DNA from: Deltaproteobacteria bacterium
Lineage (GTDB): Bacteria > Desulfobacterota > Desulfarculia > Adiutricales > Adiutricaceae
Length of the DNA stretch: 56,094 bases
Direction of reading: 5' to 3'
NCBI GenBank assembly: GCA_031279515.1
Contig: JAITII010000113.1
Span: forward strand, 1 to 56,094
Shown: positions 18,493 through 27,755 of the stretch, piece by piece
How positions within the stretch are numbered: position 1 is the first letter of the stretch
Layout: each line of letters opens with the position of its first letter
Made by a program: the position numbers and the translations under genes
Notes under the pieces: generated by a model
Told to the model about the DNA's origin: nothing
Database searches by the model: none
What the model saw: the letters and a program-made list of their open reading frames with translations, nothing else

Positions 18493-19301
18493 TAGATAAC
18501 CTTTTTGCGCAGATATTGGGATAGGAGATCAAAGGCGCTCACAGCTACTATGATGACCAGCATAACCGTGCAGGTCTTTTGGAACATAAAGCCCCGGATG
18601 AGCTCCCAGAGGACAACGCCTATGCCTCCGGCGCCCACCATGCCGACGACTGTAGCTGAGCGCACATTGGATTCAAAGCGGTAGAGGGTAAAGGAGATCC
18701 AGAGTGGAAAGACCTGGGGGATTATCCCGTACCAGACCTCGGCGATAAAGCCCGCCCCGGTGGAACGAATTCCTTCCACCGGGCCGGGATCAACCGCTTC
18801 CACAGCTTCTGAAAAGAGCTTGGCCAAGACCCCTGTAGTGTGGATCCACAGGGCCAGGACCCCAGCAAAGGCGCCCAGTCCCACGGTTACCACGAAGAGC
18901 ATGGCAAAGACCATCTCGTTTATAGCCCTAAAGGCGTCCATGAGCCTACGGGTAGGCTGATAGACCCAGGCGGGGACCACGTTTTCAGAACTCATAATCC
19001 CCAGTGGGACAGAGCAGATGACAGCAAAGATGGTCCCCCACAGGGCTATATGGAGGGTTATGAGCATCTCCTTTAGGTAGTAGGTAAGATCCCTAAAGTC
19101 TGGAGGGAAAAAGTCCTTTATGAGGATGACCATGTTTCCGGCGTCATGCACCAGATCCAAGGGCTTTATCTCGGCGCCTACCCAGGACCAACATAAAAAG
19201 GCTAGTAAGAGACAGATCTGGATTATGGTCCAAGTAAGCTTCCATTTGCTCTTTTTCTCTCCCTCAATAGCTATGTTTTTTCCCATACTCAAGCTTTCCA
19301 C
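18492..19301 (-). CDS. phnE: Phosphonate ABC transporter permease PhnE
   Basis: 269 residues with about five to six hydrophobic helices. The EAA-type loop ([18 protein letters not shown]) and the block [22 protein letters not shown] fit the PhnE family. GTG start at 19301, with AAGG seven bases upstream. It lies 9 bp after phnD. It forms the inner-membrane channel for PhnC and PhnD. Confidence 0.94.
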   Translation of the reverse strand: MESLSMGKNIAIEGEKKSKWKLTWTIIQICLLLAFLCWSWVGAEIKPLDLVHDAGNMVILIKDFFPPDFRDLTYYLKEMLITLHIALWGTIFAVICSVPLGIMSSENVVPAWVYQPTRRLMDAFRAINEMVFAMLFVVTVGLGAFAGVLALWIHTTGVLAKLFSEAVEAVDPGPVEGIRSTGAGFIAEVWYGIIPQVFPLWISFTLYRFESNVRSATVVGMVGAGGIGVVLWELIRGFMFQKTCTVMLVIIVAVSAFDLLSQYLRKKVI

Positions 19302-19310
19302 GATATAACC

Positions 19311-20282
19311 TTACTTTCCCAGTGCGGCTAATTCTTGGTCGATTTCAGCTAGACGCTTTTTGTCAGCATCGGAGCCTGTAGCTGCGTTCTCTAAGGTAGT
19401 CTTTTCCTTAAAGAGCTCAAGCTGACGGATGGGTATGAGTTGGTTGTTATCGGACCTTTTAAAGCCTTTCCACTGGAGGGCGTTTAAGATGTCCAATTCC
19501 CTTTGTACGCCCCTCTGGCCGTAGGCTAACAGGAAATCATCTATGGTCTTTTTGATGTTGGGATCTAGATCCACGCGTCGCACCAGGGGATCGGAGGGGA
19601 TTATGGGGCTAGTCCAGATGATCTTAATATCTTTTACCCTATCGGGATAGGTTACTTTGAGGCGTTCTATGGCTTCACTGTTACAGGTTGCAACGTCCAC
19701 CTGTCCTGAGGCAACGGACAGGGCATTGGCCTCGTGGCTGCCTATGATGATCCTTTTAAATGTAGTCTTGGGGTCTTTGCCGTTCACTGCAAAGACATAG
19801 TAGCCTGGCACTAGAAAGCCCGAGGTGGAGTTGGGGTCCCCATTGGCAAAGGAGAGATTGGCTGCGTCTCTCCAGAGATCATCTAAGTTATTTATCGGGC
19901 TTGCGGAATTGACTATAAGATGGGAGTAATACCCAGCGGTGCCATCCGCATTTACGGTCTGCATGAAGACCTCGCCATCGGCCCGGTCCACTGCCTCCAT
20001 GGCGGACTTGTTACCATACCAGGCCAGCTGCACCTTGTTAAAGCGCATGCCCTCTATGATACCGGCATAGTCGGTGGCGAAATATGCGTTAATCTTGTAG
20101 CCCGTCTCCTTGGCCATGTCTTCTAAGAAGGGTTCCCAAACGGGACGGAGGTTCTGGGAGGACTCGGTGGAGATGATGCCGAAGTTAAGTTCCGTTTGGG
20201 CTTTGGCTCCGGGAGCTAGGCTTAGAATAAGCGTGAATACCGCAAGGGCTAAGACGCAGTGAAAAAATTTTAAAAAAGGCAT
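19311..20282 (-). CDS. phnD: Phosphonate-binding periplasmic protein PhnD
   Basis: 323 residues with a signal peptide (about 1-28, ending AKA). Family blocks are LNFGIISTESSQNL, LAWYGNKSAMEA and the SANGDPNSTSG-type site written here as FANGDPNSTSGFLVPGY. It captures phosphonates in the periplasm for PhnE/PhnC. ATG preceded by AAGGTG. A Lys/Ala-rich C-terminal tail follows the fold. Confidence 0.95.
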   Translation of the reverse strand: MPFLKFFHCVLALAVFTLILSLAPGAKAQTELNFGIISTESSQNLRPVWEPFLEDMAKETGYKINAYFATDYAGIIEGMRFNKVQLAWYGNKSAMEAVDRADGEVFMQTVNADGTAGYYSHLIVNSASPINNLDDLWRDAANLSFANGDPNSTSGFLVPGYYVFAVNGKDPKTTFKRIIIGSHEANALSVASGQVDVATCNSEAIERLKVTYPDRVKDIKIIWTSPIIPSDPLVRRVDLDPNIKKTIDDFLLAYGQRGVQRELDILNALQWKGFKRSDNNQLIPIRQLELFKEKTTLENAATGSDADKKRLAEIDQELAALGK

Positions 20283-20392
20283 GCTTTCACCTTAACAGTT
20301 TTGTTAGTTAGATACTCTCTGGTTTTTCGCCAGCTTTTTCGAAGATTTTCGGGAATTATTACTTTGATGGAAGGTACAAAAAAAGAGGAGTT

Positions 20393-21247
20393 TTAGCTTA
20401 AAGAACTGGGGCTATCGCCTCCCCAGAGGGAGGGCGGTAAATGGCTAAGGCGCCTGGCTTGGAGGCCTAAGGGCTCTTCGGGCTTGTCCTGGAAGTCTTC
20501 CAGGTCCCCACCGTAGATATCCTTCATGAGCTCTAAGCTAAGGCCTTTGCTGGGCCCGTCGTAGCAGATCTTGCCGGCATTTAAGGCAATGGCCCTGGTG
20601 CAGTACTTCTTGGCGTATTCCACCTGGTGCAGGCTCACCACTACAGTTAAGCCGCTTTCGCGGTTCAAGGTCTGGAGGATCTCCATGACCCTATGGGAAC
20701 TTGTGGGATCCAAAGAGGCTATGGGCTCGTCGGCCAGGATTATTAAGGCCTTCTGGACCAGGGCCCTGGCTATGGCGGCCCTCTGCCTCTGACCTCCAGA
20801 GAGGGTGGAGGCGCGCCTTCCTTTGGTCTCTAGGATGCCCACCCTTTCCATGGCTTCCAAGGCCAATTGTAGTTCCACTTTGCCGAACTTGGCTATAATA
20901 GAGCGCCATAGGGGAGCGCGGGCTAGGGCCCCTAGCATGACATTGGTTTCGACGTTTAAGCGGCCCACCAGGTTGAAGCCCTGGAAGACCACCCCTATGC
21001 CACGCCTTATGTGACGAATTTTCGCTGAGATTATTCCGCTTTCCTGGATGAGCTCTCCGCCTACCCTTAGGCTTCCGGAGCTCTTGTCCCCTTCCACTAG
21101 TCCTGCCATATGGCGGATGAGGGTGGACTTTCCAGACCCGGAGGCGCCTATTAGGGCTACCATCTCTCCCTTGGCTACTGACATTGAGAGTTCTGATAGG
21201 GCTTTGGTTCCTGTAAAGGTCTTATTGAGGTTTTGGATATGGATCAC
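20393..21247 (-). CDS. phnC: Phosphonate ABC transporter ATPase PhnC
   Basis: 284 residues with Walker A GASGSGKSTLIRHM, signature LSGGQRQRAAIARALVQ and Walker B ILADEPIASLDP. GTG start at 21247 with GGAGAT four to five bases upstream. It is the first gene of the operon; 110 bp separate it from phnD. A C-terminal extension of about 30 residues (ARRLSHLPPSLWGGDSPSSL) goes beyond the usual family end. No phnF-type regulator is next to it. Confidence 0.94.
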   Translation of the reverse strand: MIHIQNLNKTFTGTKALSELSMSVAKGEMVALIGASGSGKSTLIRHMAGLVEGDKSSGSLRVGGELIQESGIISAKIRHIRRGIGVVFQGFNLVGRLNVETNVMLGALARAPLWRSIIAKFGKVELQLALEAMERVGILETKGRRASTLSGGQRQRAAIARALVQKALIILADEPIASLDPTSSHRVMEILQTLNRESGLTVVVSLHQVEYAKKYCTRAIALNAGKICYDGPSKGLSLELMKDIYGGDLEDFQDKPEEPLGLQARRLSHLPPSLWGGDSPSSLS

Positions 21248-21961
21248 TAATATCTCCTTTTTTATGATTGGTTTTTGCCAAAAGATACGAGGGTTTAGGC
21301 TGGTTAATAGACATGATAATTGGAGGTTTTAAGTTTTCTGTTGTGAGAATGTAAAAATTTCGTCAATTTGTCTTTCCTAAATTACTTTTATAGGTCTTGA
21401 TTTAAAGCTAATGAAAAGCTTAGAGTTTAAGCGATGTGTAATAATGTTATGGGCCTAGAAATGTGAAAGGCTCTAGTCTACTTAAGGACTTGGGGACTAT
21501 AGTCATAAAAGGGGATGGGGTAAGATATTAATAATTTTGGGCTCTTTAAAAATAAAGGCCCTATATTTCTAAGCTATTAAAATAACTTAGCCTATGATGC
21601 TTTTGATCTAGAAAAGATAGAGCTTTCTAGCACAGGTACTTAAATAACTAGCCTAAAAGTTTTTTGGATGCCTTTGGCCAATAGGCTCTAAGGAAACGCA
21701 ACATAGGCTTTTGCAAGCTTTTGAGGCTCTAAGGTAAGGTTAGTATTAAGCGTAAGCGGCTCTTTTAGTAGCTTTAGGGCCACCAGTTAGCCTTTGCACT
21801 GTTTAGGGCTGGCCTATGAAAAAAGATCCACTAAAATGGAAAAATAGGGAAATTCATTGCCATTTCCACTAAAGTTTTGTATAATTAAAGAAGATTTTAA
21901 AACTTTTCTTCTAAGGCTTCTTATTTTATGCCTACCTTTTTAGGGTCATTTTGGGGGCTAT
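21248..21961. other. Divergent intergenic region between phnC and AAA ATPase gene
   Basis: 714 bp, AT-rich, lying between two genes that point away from each other, so it should hold both promoters. I could not find a convincing sigma-70 pair or a Pho box (CTGTCAT repeats) next to phnC. No gene seen. Confidence 0.5.
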
Positions 21962-21970
21962 TTGGCACTG

Positions 21971-23473
21971 ATGGCGGCTTTTAATCAGAAATTTTTCAAT
22001 ACCGGCGGCCCGGGCGATCCCAGACGCCATTATCTGGTACCCTCTGTGGACAGGGTGCCCCTTTTGCGGCAGTTGGTGGAAGACGGAGTCTATTTTGTCC
22101 TCTATGGGCCTGTGGATTCGGGGAAAGGAACCCTGGCTAGGGAACTGGTACGGGAGATCCGGCAAGACGGCCGCTTCTATGCCCTCTATTTAGACTTAAG
22201 GGAGATGGGAGAAATATTAGAACCCCATGTTGCTACAGTCTTCTTTTGGGAGCTTATCTGTGACTCTTTAAAGCAGGATAGGTGCCAGCTCCTGCGCTCA
22301 GTCCGTCTGGAAAAGCCCAAAAAATCCCCCAAGGCTCTAAGGGGGCTTTTGGAAAAACTAGCCGGGAGCCTGGATAGACCCCTAGTCCTCCTCTTAGACG
22401 GCGTTGATAGTCTTTCTTCAAGCCTCCAGGGCAGCTTTTTAGAAGAGATTCAAGCGGGGGTAAGGCAATCAATTCCCTTTCCCCATTGCCTAGGCTTTTT
22501 ATGCGCCAGGGAGCTAAAGGCCAAGTCCTCTTTTTCCCTGGCTAGGGAATTGAGGCTTTGCAATTTTTCCTTTGCAGATATTGGAAAGCTCTATGACGAG
22601 CACAATGTGGCCACAGGTCAGCCAATAGAAGACGCTGCCAAACTTAGGGTATGGGACTGGACAGAGGGGCAACCCTGGTTAGTAAATGCTGTTATTAGCC
22701 AGGCTATAGACTTTACCCTCCACGGGGAGCTTAAAAAACCAATAAGCGCACAGGTTATAGATGAGGCGGCCCAAAGCCTGTTAAAAGAGAGGCCTTCCCA
22801 TTTTCGCCATCTTTTAAATTCCCTGAAAGAACCACAGGTGCAGAAGATTGTGGGAGAGGTACTCACAGGGGCACACCTAAAAAGGCCCCTCTTTGATGAG
22901 GGTGCGGTAATGGCTTTGGAGCTGGGCCTTCTTAGTGTTGATGCCGATGACTATCTGCGGCCGGCCTGCAAGCTTTATAAGGAGCTGATGCTTAGGGTCC
23001 TAACCGAGCACATAGTCCTTCCCAGGTCCCTTAAGGGGAGCTTTACGGAAGACGGGGTCCTGTTAATGAGTTCCCTTGTCCAGGAATTCCAGAAATATTG
23101 GCGCAAATGGGCCGATATCTGGCTCAACCCATTTAGGGAGATCCCCGGACCCCTCACCCGCCTGGCCTTTCAGGTCTTTTTGGGGGCAGCTCTGGAAAAC
23201 GAGGTTTCCATTTATCACAGGATCGCTATTAAAAGTGAAAGCGTCATTTTAACTATTAATTACAGGGGAAAAAGCTATCCCGTGCAACTGGCGCTCTCTA
23301 CGGAATACTTAAATCAGGTGGACGAGATATCGGCCTTTATGGATAAACTAGGGGTCCTGGAGGGTTGGCTCTTATCCTTTGACCTTTCTGAGGTGAGGAG
23401 CTTGGAGGAGAAGATCTCCTGGAAGACCCGCACCCTTTCCGCTGGAAGGGAGATCCACCTGGCGGGGATGTAA
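21971..23473 (+). CDS. AAA-like ATPase with degenerate PD-(D/E)XK-like C-terminus
   Basis: About 500 residues. The N-terminus FFNTGGPGDPRRHYLVP, Walker A GPVDSGKGT (46-54) and Walker B LLLDGVD (140-146) fit the AAA_35-type ATPases common in anaerobes. The C-terminal part ends with QVDEISAFMDKLGVLEGWLL, FDLSEVRS, EEKISWK and a final GM, like the nuclease-fold tail of these proteins. At the expected R-D...E-x-K site the sequence reads SYPVQLAL, so the catalytic Glu and Lys appear lost. The ATG at 21971 is preferred; a TTG nine bases earlier is possible after GGGGG. Function unknown. Its neighbours do not suggest a pathway. Confidence 0.75.
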   Translation: MAAFNQKFFNTGGPGDPRRHYLVPSVDRVPLLRQLVEDGVYFVLYGPVDSGKGTLARELVREIRQDGRFYALYLDLREMGEILEPHVATVFFWELICDSLKQDRCQLLRSVRLEKPKKSPKALRGLLEKLAGSLDRPLVLLLDGVDSLSSSLQGSFLEEIQAGVRQSIPFPHCLGFLCARELKAKSSFSLARELRLCNFSFADIGKLYDEHNVATGQPIEDAAKLRVWDWTEGQPWLVNAVISQAIDFTLHGELKKPISAQVIDEAAQSLLKERPSHFRHLLNSLKEPQVQKIVGEVLTGAHLKRPLFDEGAVMALELGLLSVDADDYLRPACKLYKELMLRVLTEHIVLPRSLKGSFTEDGVLLMSSLVQEFQKYWRKWADIWLNPFREIPGPLTRLAFQVFLGAALENEVSIYHRIAIKSESVILTINYRGKSYPVQLALSTEYLNQVDEISAFMDKLGVLEGWLLSFDLSEVRSLEEKISWKTRTLSAGREIHLAGM

Positions 23474-23679
23474 TTTATTTTTAATTCACATCTCTAAAGA
23501 TGGCTTTTTAAAATACAACAAGAAAATTTTTTTTGCCCGTAAATAGTGCAGCAAGATAAAATCCCTAGAAAAAGATACTGGCAAAAGATTTTAAAGATAT
23601 TATCTTGGGGATTTTAACAAGTTAAAATTTTCAATTGAAGGCCTCTTTTAAGCTATTTTTAAGCTTATGTGGCTTCTAA

Positions 23680-24776
23680 TTCTAAAATGCGTTCAAGATT
23701 GCATTAATCCATGGCCAACATGTTAAACTTTCTTTGTTCCTCTTCACTTCTTTAAGTCCTAACACGCACTGATCCATGGCTTCATCTCATGATTAAAGAA
23801 TTGATTGGCAAGGTAAACTCTGCGTATCTTGTTCCACAGCCTTTCAGCTGGGTTAAGTTCAGGTGAATATGGAGTTAAGACTATCAGACTGCAATTATCT
23901 GGGATAATCAGATCTTTGGACTTATGACTTTAAGCTCCGTCCACAACCATGATGACGAAATTATCTTTATGCCCTCGGCTTACTTGTTTTAAAAACTTGG
24001 ACATATTTTCAGTCTTCATGCTAGGGGCAACCATAAGATCCAGCTGACCTGTCTGTGGAGGTACCGTTCTAAATACATACTCATATTTTCTGATTAAGGC
24101 TGACTGTACTTTTGGCCTGCATGGAGATGGAGCCCAACATGCTCTTGGATCAGAGAGCCTTCCGAATCTGGCTTCATCTTGGAAAGTTAGCAAAATAGGA
24201 AGTTTTTTAAACAACTCTAATCCATTTGAATTTTGAGTGTTTTTTTTTGAATTGCTCCTGTTTGTTTGTGTCAGCCTTAGGATGTCGTGTGTCTGTCTTT
24301 ACCTTTCTCCACCCGTGACGGTGGAGCAATCTATATATGGTAGAAACAGATACGGTTTTGCCTATTTTTCCCATGAATGCCTTGTGTAATTCCGGGACCG
24401 AGAGAATCGTTCCAAGAAGGGCTTTTTCTTCGAAGTCAGAAAGGAAAGCTTCTTCTTCCTTCTGAGTCAAATACGATACTCTGTATCCTCCCCATTCCTT
24501 GCTAGTACGTTCATCTGGTTCAGAAACCTTCTTGATGGCGTCAAAGACTGTCCTTGGTCCTATTTGTAATAAGTTGGCTATCTCGGACACGTTGTATCTA
24601 CCATCAGCAGCAAGTATTATAATTAGGCGCCTTCTGAATTCTCGTGTGTCCGTCATGTTAGTTATCTGGCTTTTGGCAGCTTCAAGCGCAATCTTAGGGA
24701 TTATAATCTGATGTGACATGGGGTCACCTCTTTATAGCACATTTCACTATAATGCAATCTTGGAAGCAAATTAGAA
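23680..24776 (-). mobile_element. Inactive IS630-family insertion sequence, about 1.1 kb
   Basis: Imperfect terminal inverted repeats, 23680-23706 and 24750-24776, match at 23 of 27 positions (both contain CAAGATTGCATTA). They enclose one broken transposase gene. The length is typical of IS630. TA dinucleotides lie at or next to each outer end (23677-23678 and 24777-24778), consistent with TA target duplication, though the left junction is off by one base. Confidence 0.88.
23682..24719 (-). pseudogene. IS630-family transposase, broken by frameshifts and a stop
   Basis: The first segment (24207-24719, 170 residues) carries the N-terminal HTH and linker. A frameshift near 24210 leads to the second (to 23930) with LLTFQDEARFGRL and FVIMVVDGA. 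A TAA then interrupts before SHKSKDLIIPD, TPYSPELNPAERLWNKIR. A further frameshift near 23780 leads to MDQCVLGLKEVKR, LTCWPWINAILNAF and a TAG inside the left inverted repeat. The three DDE acidic residues (QDEAR, VVDGA, NPAER) are still encoded, but no intact protein can be made. Confidence 0.9.
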
Positions 24777-24877
24777 TAATCATCTTTTTATATCCCGAGC
24801 TAGGCCCAAAGGGCTGCAAGAGGACTATAGCCTAACATCTTCTTAGAGGGGATAGGCCAAAGGCCTAAAGCCTTTGC

Positions 24878-25474
24878 TTATAGGCGCTCCATTAGATAGC
24901 GGCTTATTGTGGCGTCATAGTTACTGGTCCTGGCAAAGGCCGTTTGAGCCAGCTTGCGACGCGAGACCACTGAGAGGTCCCCGTCATTGGCCTTAAGCTC
25001 CTCTCTGACCCAGTCATAGTCATTGGGGTCTGAGACCACCACCACGTGGACATGGTTTTTGGCTGCAGCGCGCATGAGGCAGGGGCCGCCAATATCTATG
25101 TTCTCGATGGCCTCTTCGAAGGTGGTGTCGTGCCTCTGGATGACGCTTTCAAAGGGGTAGAGGTTCACAACCACCATATCTATGCCCTCCCAGCCCATGG
25201 TCTTCATCTCCCCGGAGTGGGTGGGCACGTCCCTGCGGTACAGGATCCCAGCGTGGACCTTGGGGTGCAGGGTCTTGACGCGTCCGTCTAAGAGCTCGGG
25301 GGAACGGGTATAGTTGGCCACCTCAGTGACCTTTATCCCTGCTACAGTAAGGGTCCGGGCAGTGCCCCCAGTGGATAACACTTGAACACCTAGCTCGTCG
25401 GCTAAAAAGTGAACAAATTCCACTAGATTTTTTTTGTCGGATACGCTTACTAGGGCTTGTTTTATCTTTGTCAT
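24878..25474 (-). CDS. purH: Stand-alone IMP cyclohydrolase (N-terminal half of PurH)
   Basis: 198 residues covering only the MGS-like IMP cyclohydrolase domain: VSVSDKKNLVEF, STGGTARTL, ELLDGRVKTLHPKVHAGILYRR and NIDIGGPCLMRAAAKNH. Bifunctional PurH is about 510-530 residues; here the AICAR transformylase domain is absent, so the protein should only do the last ring closure of IMP synthesis. Split forms are known in Desulfovibrio-like bacteria. The frame ends cleanly (MERL) with no trace of the second domain downstream, only the dead IS630 element, which begins 102 bp on. Truncation by that insertion is possible but the end looks natural. Confidence 0.88.
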   Translation of the reverse strand: MTKIKQALVSVSDKKNLVEFVHFLADELGVQVLSTGGTARTLTVAGIKVTEVANYTRSPELLDGRVKTLHPKVHAGILYRRDVPTHSGEMKTMGWEGIDMVVVNLYPFESVIQRHDTTFEEAIENIDIGGPCLMRAAAKNHVHVVVVSDPNDYDWVREELKANDGDLSVVSRRKLAQTAFARTSNYDATISRYLMERL

Positions 25475-25518
25475 AAATATTTCCTCTAAAGCTTTTTATT
25501 TTATAAAAATAGATCTTA

Positions 25519-25547
25519 ACTTATCTTTTTTTTGCCTTTTTTGTCAA
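25519..25547 (-). promoter_or_regulatory. Putative sigma-70 promoter for the IMP cyclohydrolase gene
   Basis: On the minus strand, TTGACA (25542-25547), 17-bp spacer, ATAAGT (25519-25524), about 45 bp upstream of the ATG. Perfect -35, weak -10. Confidence 0.45.
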
Positions 25548-25568
25548 GCCTGGAGTTTGGCCCTAAGC

Positions 25569-27386
25569 TCAAAGGGCTGGGGTTTCGAATTCATCGAAGT
25601 CATTTAAAATATCGCTCTTAATGATGAAGGATGCCAGGATGTTGCTGCAGACGGAAAGTACTGAGAGATCCTGCTCGGTTAAGTTGGTGTCGTCTTCCTT
25701 CAAAAGGGAGATAAATCCCCAGAAATCTCCCTGGGCAATGATAGGTGATATGACTAAGGTATTGATATTGAACCCTAAAAACTTCTGCTGCTCGGTTGGT
25801 GTCATATCGGATTTTGTCTTGGTGATGCTGTTGCCTTCCACCAGGTTATCAAGCCAGCCAGGGGGGTCTTCCATGGTGACTGTATTGAAGTGATGGTTTA
25901 AAAGCATCCCCGGAAAGCTTACGAGCCTGTGGCATTGAGGCCTTTCTTCCTTGTCGTAGGTGTTTTTCCACAGGGAGGTGGAAGACCCGTCCATGGCATA
26001 GCAGATGGACATTAAGGCATGCTCTATGCTGGCGGAAAAGTCTTCTTCTAGAGTGCTCAAAAGATACTCGCTGATATTATGGATGAGCTCTATATAAGCC
26101 GTTATCTTCTTGTTGGTATCTTCTGTCACCTGGCGCATCTTGGTAACGCAGTTTAGAGGGATGTTGGTCTTTAGGGCTATCTTGTGGGCCATCTCCCTGC
26201 AGGTGGTAGAACCGCAGAAACCGCAATCAAAATGGCGAGTCTCTTCCATGTTTTTGCCTAAAAGCTTAAAGGCTTTTTCCAGCTCTTCTTGTGTAATATG
26301 CCTCGTAGGAAGGGTCTCGCTAGTGTAATCGCGTAAAAGTTTTTCCAGATCCATGTTCGTATCAAATTCAGCAGACAATCTTCCCCAGAAATCTTCTGAG
26401 CTCTTTAGAGAGAGATTTTGGCGAATGTTGTTTAAGAGTGAATGGGTCTGGAAATAGTTGTTGTCAGGGTTGGCTGCAGTTCCCAAATCGCAACCATTGC
26501 GGCAGTAGAGGACATCGAAGATAGGGGGCAGTAGGCTAACGTCCATCTTGCCGTAGTCATCTAGGAGCCTGAAGATATCTCGGCCTGAGGCGGCATCTAT
26601 CCTCAGATTGGAGTCTAAATTGAACCTTATGTTCTCTTTCAAGGTGGGATAGATGGGGACAGAGTCATTTTGCCCTGCCTCGGCCCCTTCCTTAAAGTCC
26701 TCTTCAGAGTAGGCATTTAGATCGATTCCATTTTTCTGGATATATTCATGGAGTTTTTGGAAGGTAATGTTGTAATTGATGACATTGTTTTGGGAAAACT
26801 CCCTGGTGGCTGCTATGCATGGCGAAAGTGCCCCTAGGGCGTGGCCAGGGGAAAGGTTTTGCTTCAGGTAGATACCTAGGCAAGTTATCGGCCCGTAGAG
26901 GCGGGAAAGCCGATTAAAGAGCTCGGGACGGTAAGTCTTGCAGTAGGAGATAACCACCGGGCAGTGGGTGGTTATAAAGGAAAAGGGCCTGTAGCGTTTG
27001 ATATAGGTGACGTTTGCCCAGGCGAAAAGCCCCATGCCTATGGCCCCGTCATAGATCTCTTTAACACCTAAGCTTTTGAGCCAGGCAAAGAGTTTTCGCC
27101 ATTGGAGGAAATTTGTCTTAACTGTGGGGGAAGCTATAAGGGAGATCTCTTTGCCGGCTTCAAGGTCCTTTAAAAAACTTCGCAGATCGTCGCAATATGA
27201 CCTAGCGCCATGATTGCAGACATTTATGCAGGCACCGCAGGCTATGCATTTGGTCTGATCGATTGTTACGCGGATGACATCTGAGGAATCTTGGGTAACC
27301 ACGTTGGCCAAGGCTACCGGACAGACCCTGGTGCATTTGTTACAACCTATGCAGGTACGGTTGTTGGACAAAACTATAGGTTTCAT
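25569..27386 (-). CDS. HydS-like sensory [FeFe]-hydrogenase-type protein with Fe-S and GAF domains
   Basis: 605 residues. Two ferredoxin clusters come first (C12, C15, C18, C22; C47, C50, C53, C57). The hydrogenase H-domain follows, with the four cluster ligands kept: C142 in TTHCPVV, C190 in LSPCIAATRE, C295 and C299 in YCRNGCDLG. The proton-relay Cys of TSCCP is His141, as expected for a sensor rather than a bulk H2 enzyme. After it come CGFCGSTTCREMA (an extra Fe-S binding block, about 387-400) and a GAF-like domain (about 450-595). It sits downstream of a hybrid kinase, FIST and HD-GYP genes, so redox or H2 sensing is likely. Direct partner unknown. Confidence 0.8.
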   Translation of the reverse strand: MKPIVLSNNRTCIGCNKCTRVCPVALANVVTQDSSDVIRVTIDQTKCIACGACINVCNHGARSYCDDLRSFLKDLEAGKEISLIASPTVKTNFLQWRKLFAWLKSLGVKEIYDGAIGMGLFAWANVTYIKRYRPFSFITTHCPVVISYCKTYRPELFNRLSRLYGPITCLGIYLKQNLSPGHALGALSPCIAATREFSQNNVINYNITFQKLHEYIQKNGIDLNAYSEEDFKEGAEAGQNDSVPIYPTLKENIRFNLDSNLRIDAASGRDIFRLLDDYGKMDVSLLPPIFDVLYCRNGCDLGTAANPDNNYFQTHSLLNNIRQNLSLKSSEDFWGRLSAEFDTNMDLEKLLRDYTSETLPTRHITQEELEKAFKLLGKNMEETRHFDCGFCGSTTCREMAHKIALKTNIPLNCVTKMRQVTEDTNKKITAYIELIHNISEYLLSTLEEDFSASIEHALMSICYAMDGSSTSLWKNTYDKEERPQCHRLVSFPGMLLNHHFNTVTMEDPPGWLDNLVEGNSITKTKSDMTPTEQQKFLGFNINTLVISPIIAQGDFWGFISLLKEDDTNLTEQDLSVLSVCSNILASFIIKSDILNDFDEFETPAL

Positions 27387-27755
27387 ATTCAGTCGGCAAT
27401 AGATGCTTTCATTTTCAGCTAAAGGAGTTTGGAAAAGAGATTAAAACAAAAATATTTGAAAGGTAAAAAATATAAAAAACCTTGATAATCTAAAAACTTA
27501 GAAAAAGTTTGAAAAGCAGTTAGAAAAGCTTAAACTAAAATGAAAAAGAGTGTAATGAGAAATTTGTAAGCCTTTAAGAATTCAGCATGGGTAATATTGC
27601 TACAATATTTAGTTTAATATGATTTTCCTCCATCACTATATAGTTGGTATTAAAAGGGATTATAAGTTTTGCTTAAGTATTATGAGAGCGAGAGAAGTAA
27701 ATTACAATAAGCCCCTACACTTTTTAAAGAGAATTTAACAACATAAAAAAGACGC
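27387..27755. other. Gene-free gap between hybrid kinase and HydS-like gene
   Basis: 369 bp, AT-rich, minus-strand neighbours on both sides. The gap is long enough to give the HydS-like gene its own promoter. No gene, terminator or clear promoter pair recognised. Confidence 0.5.
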
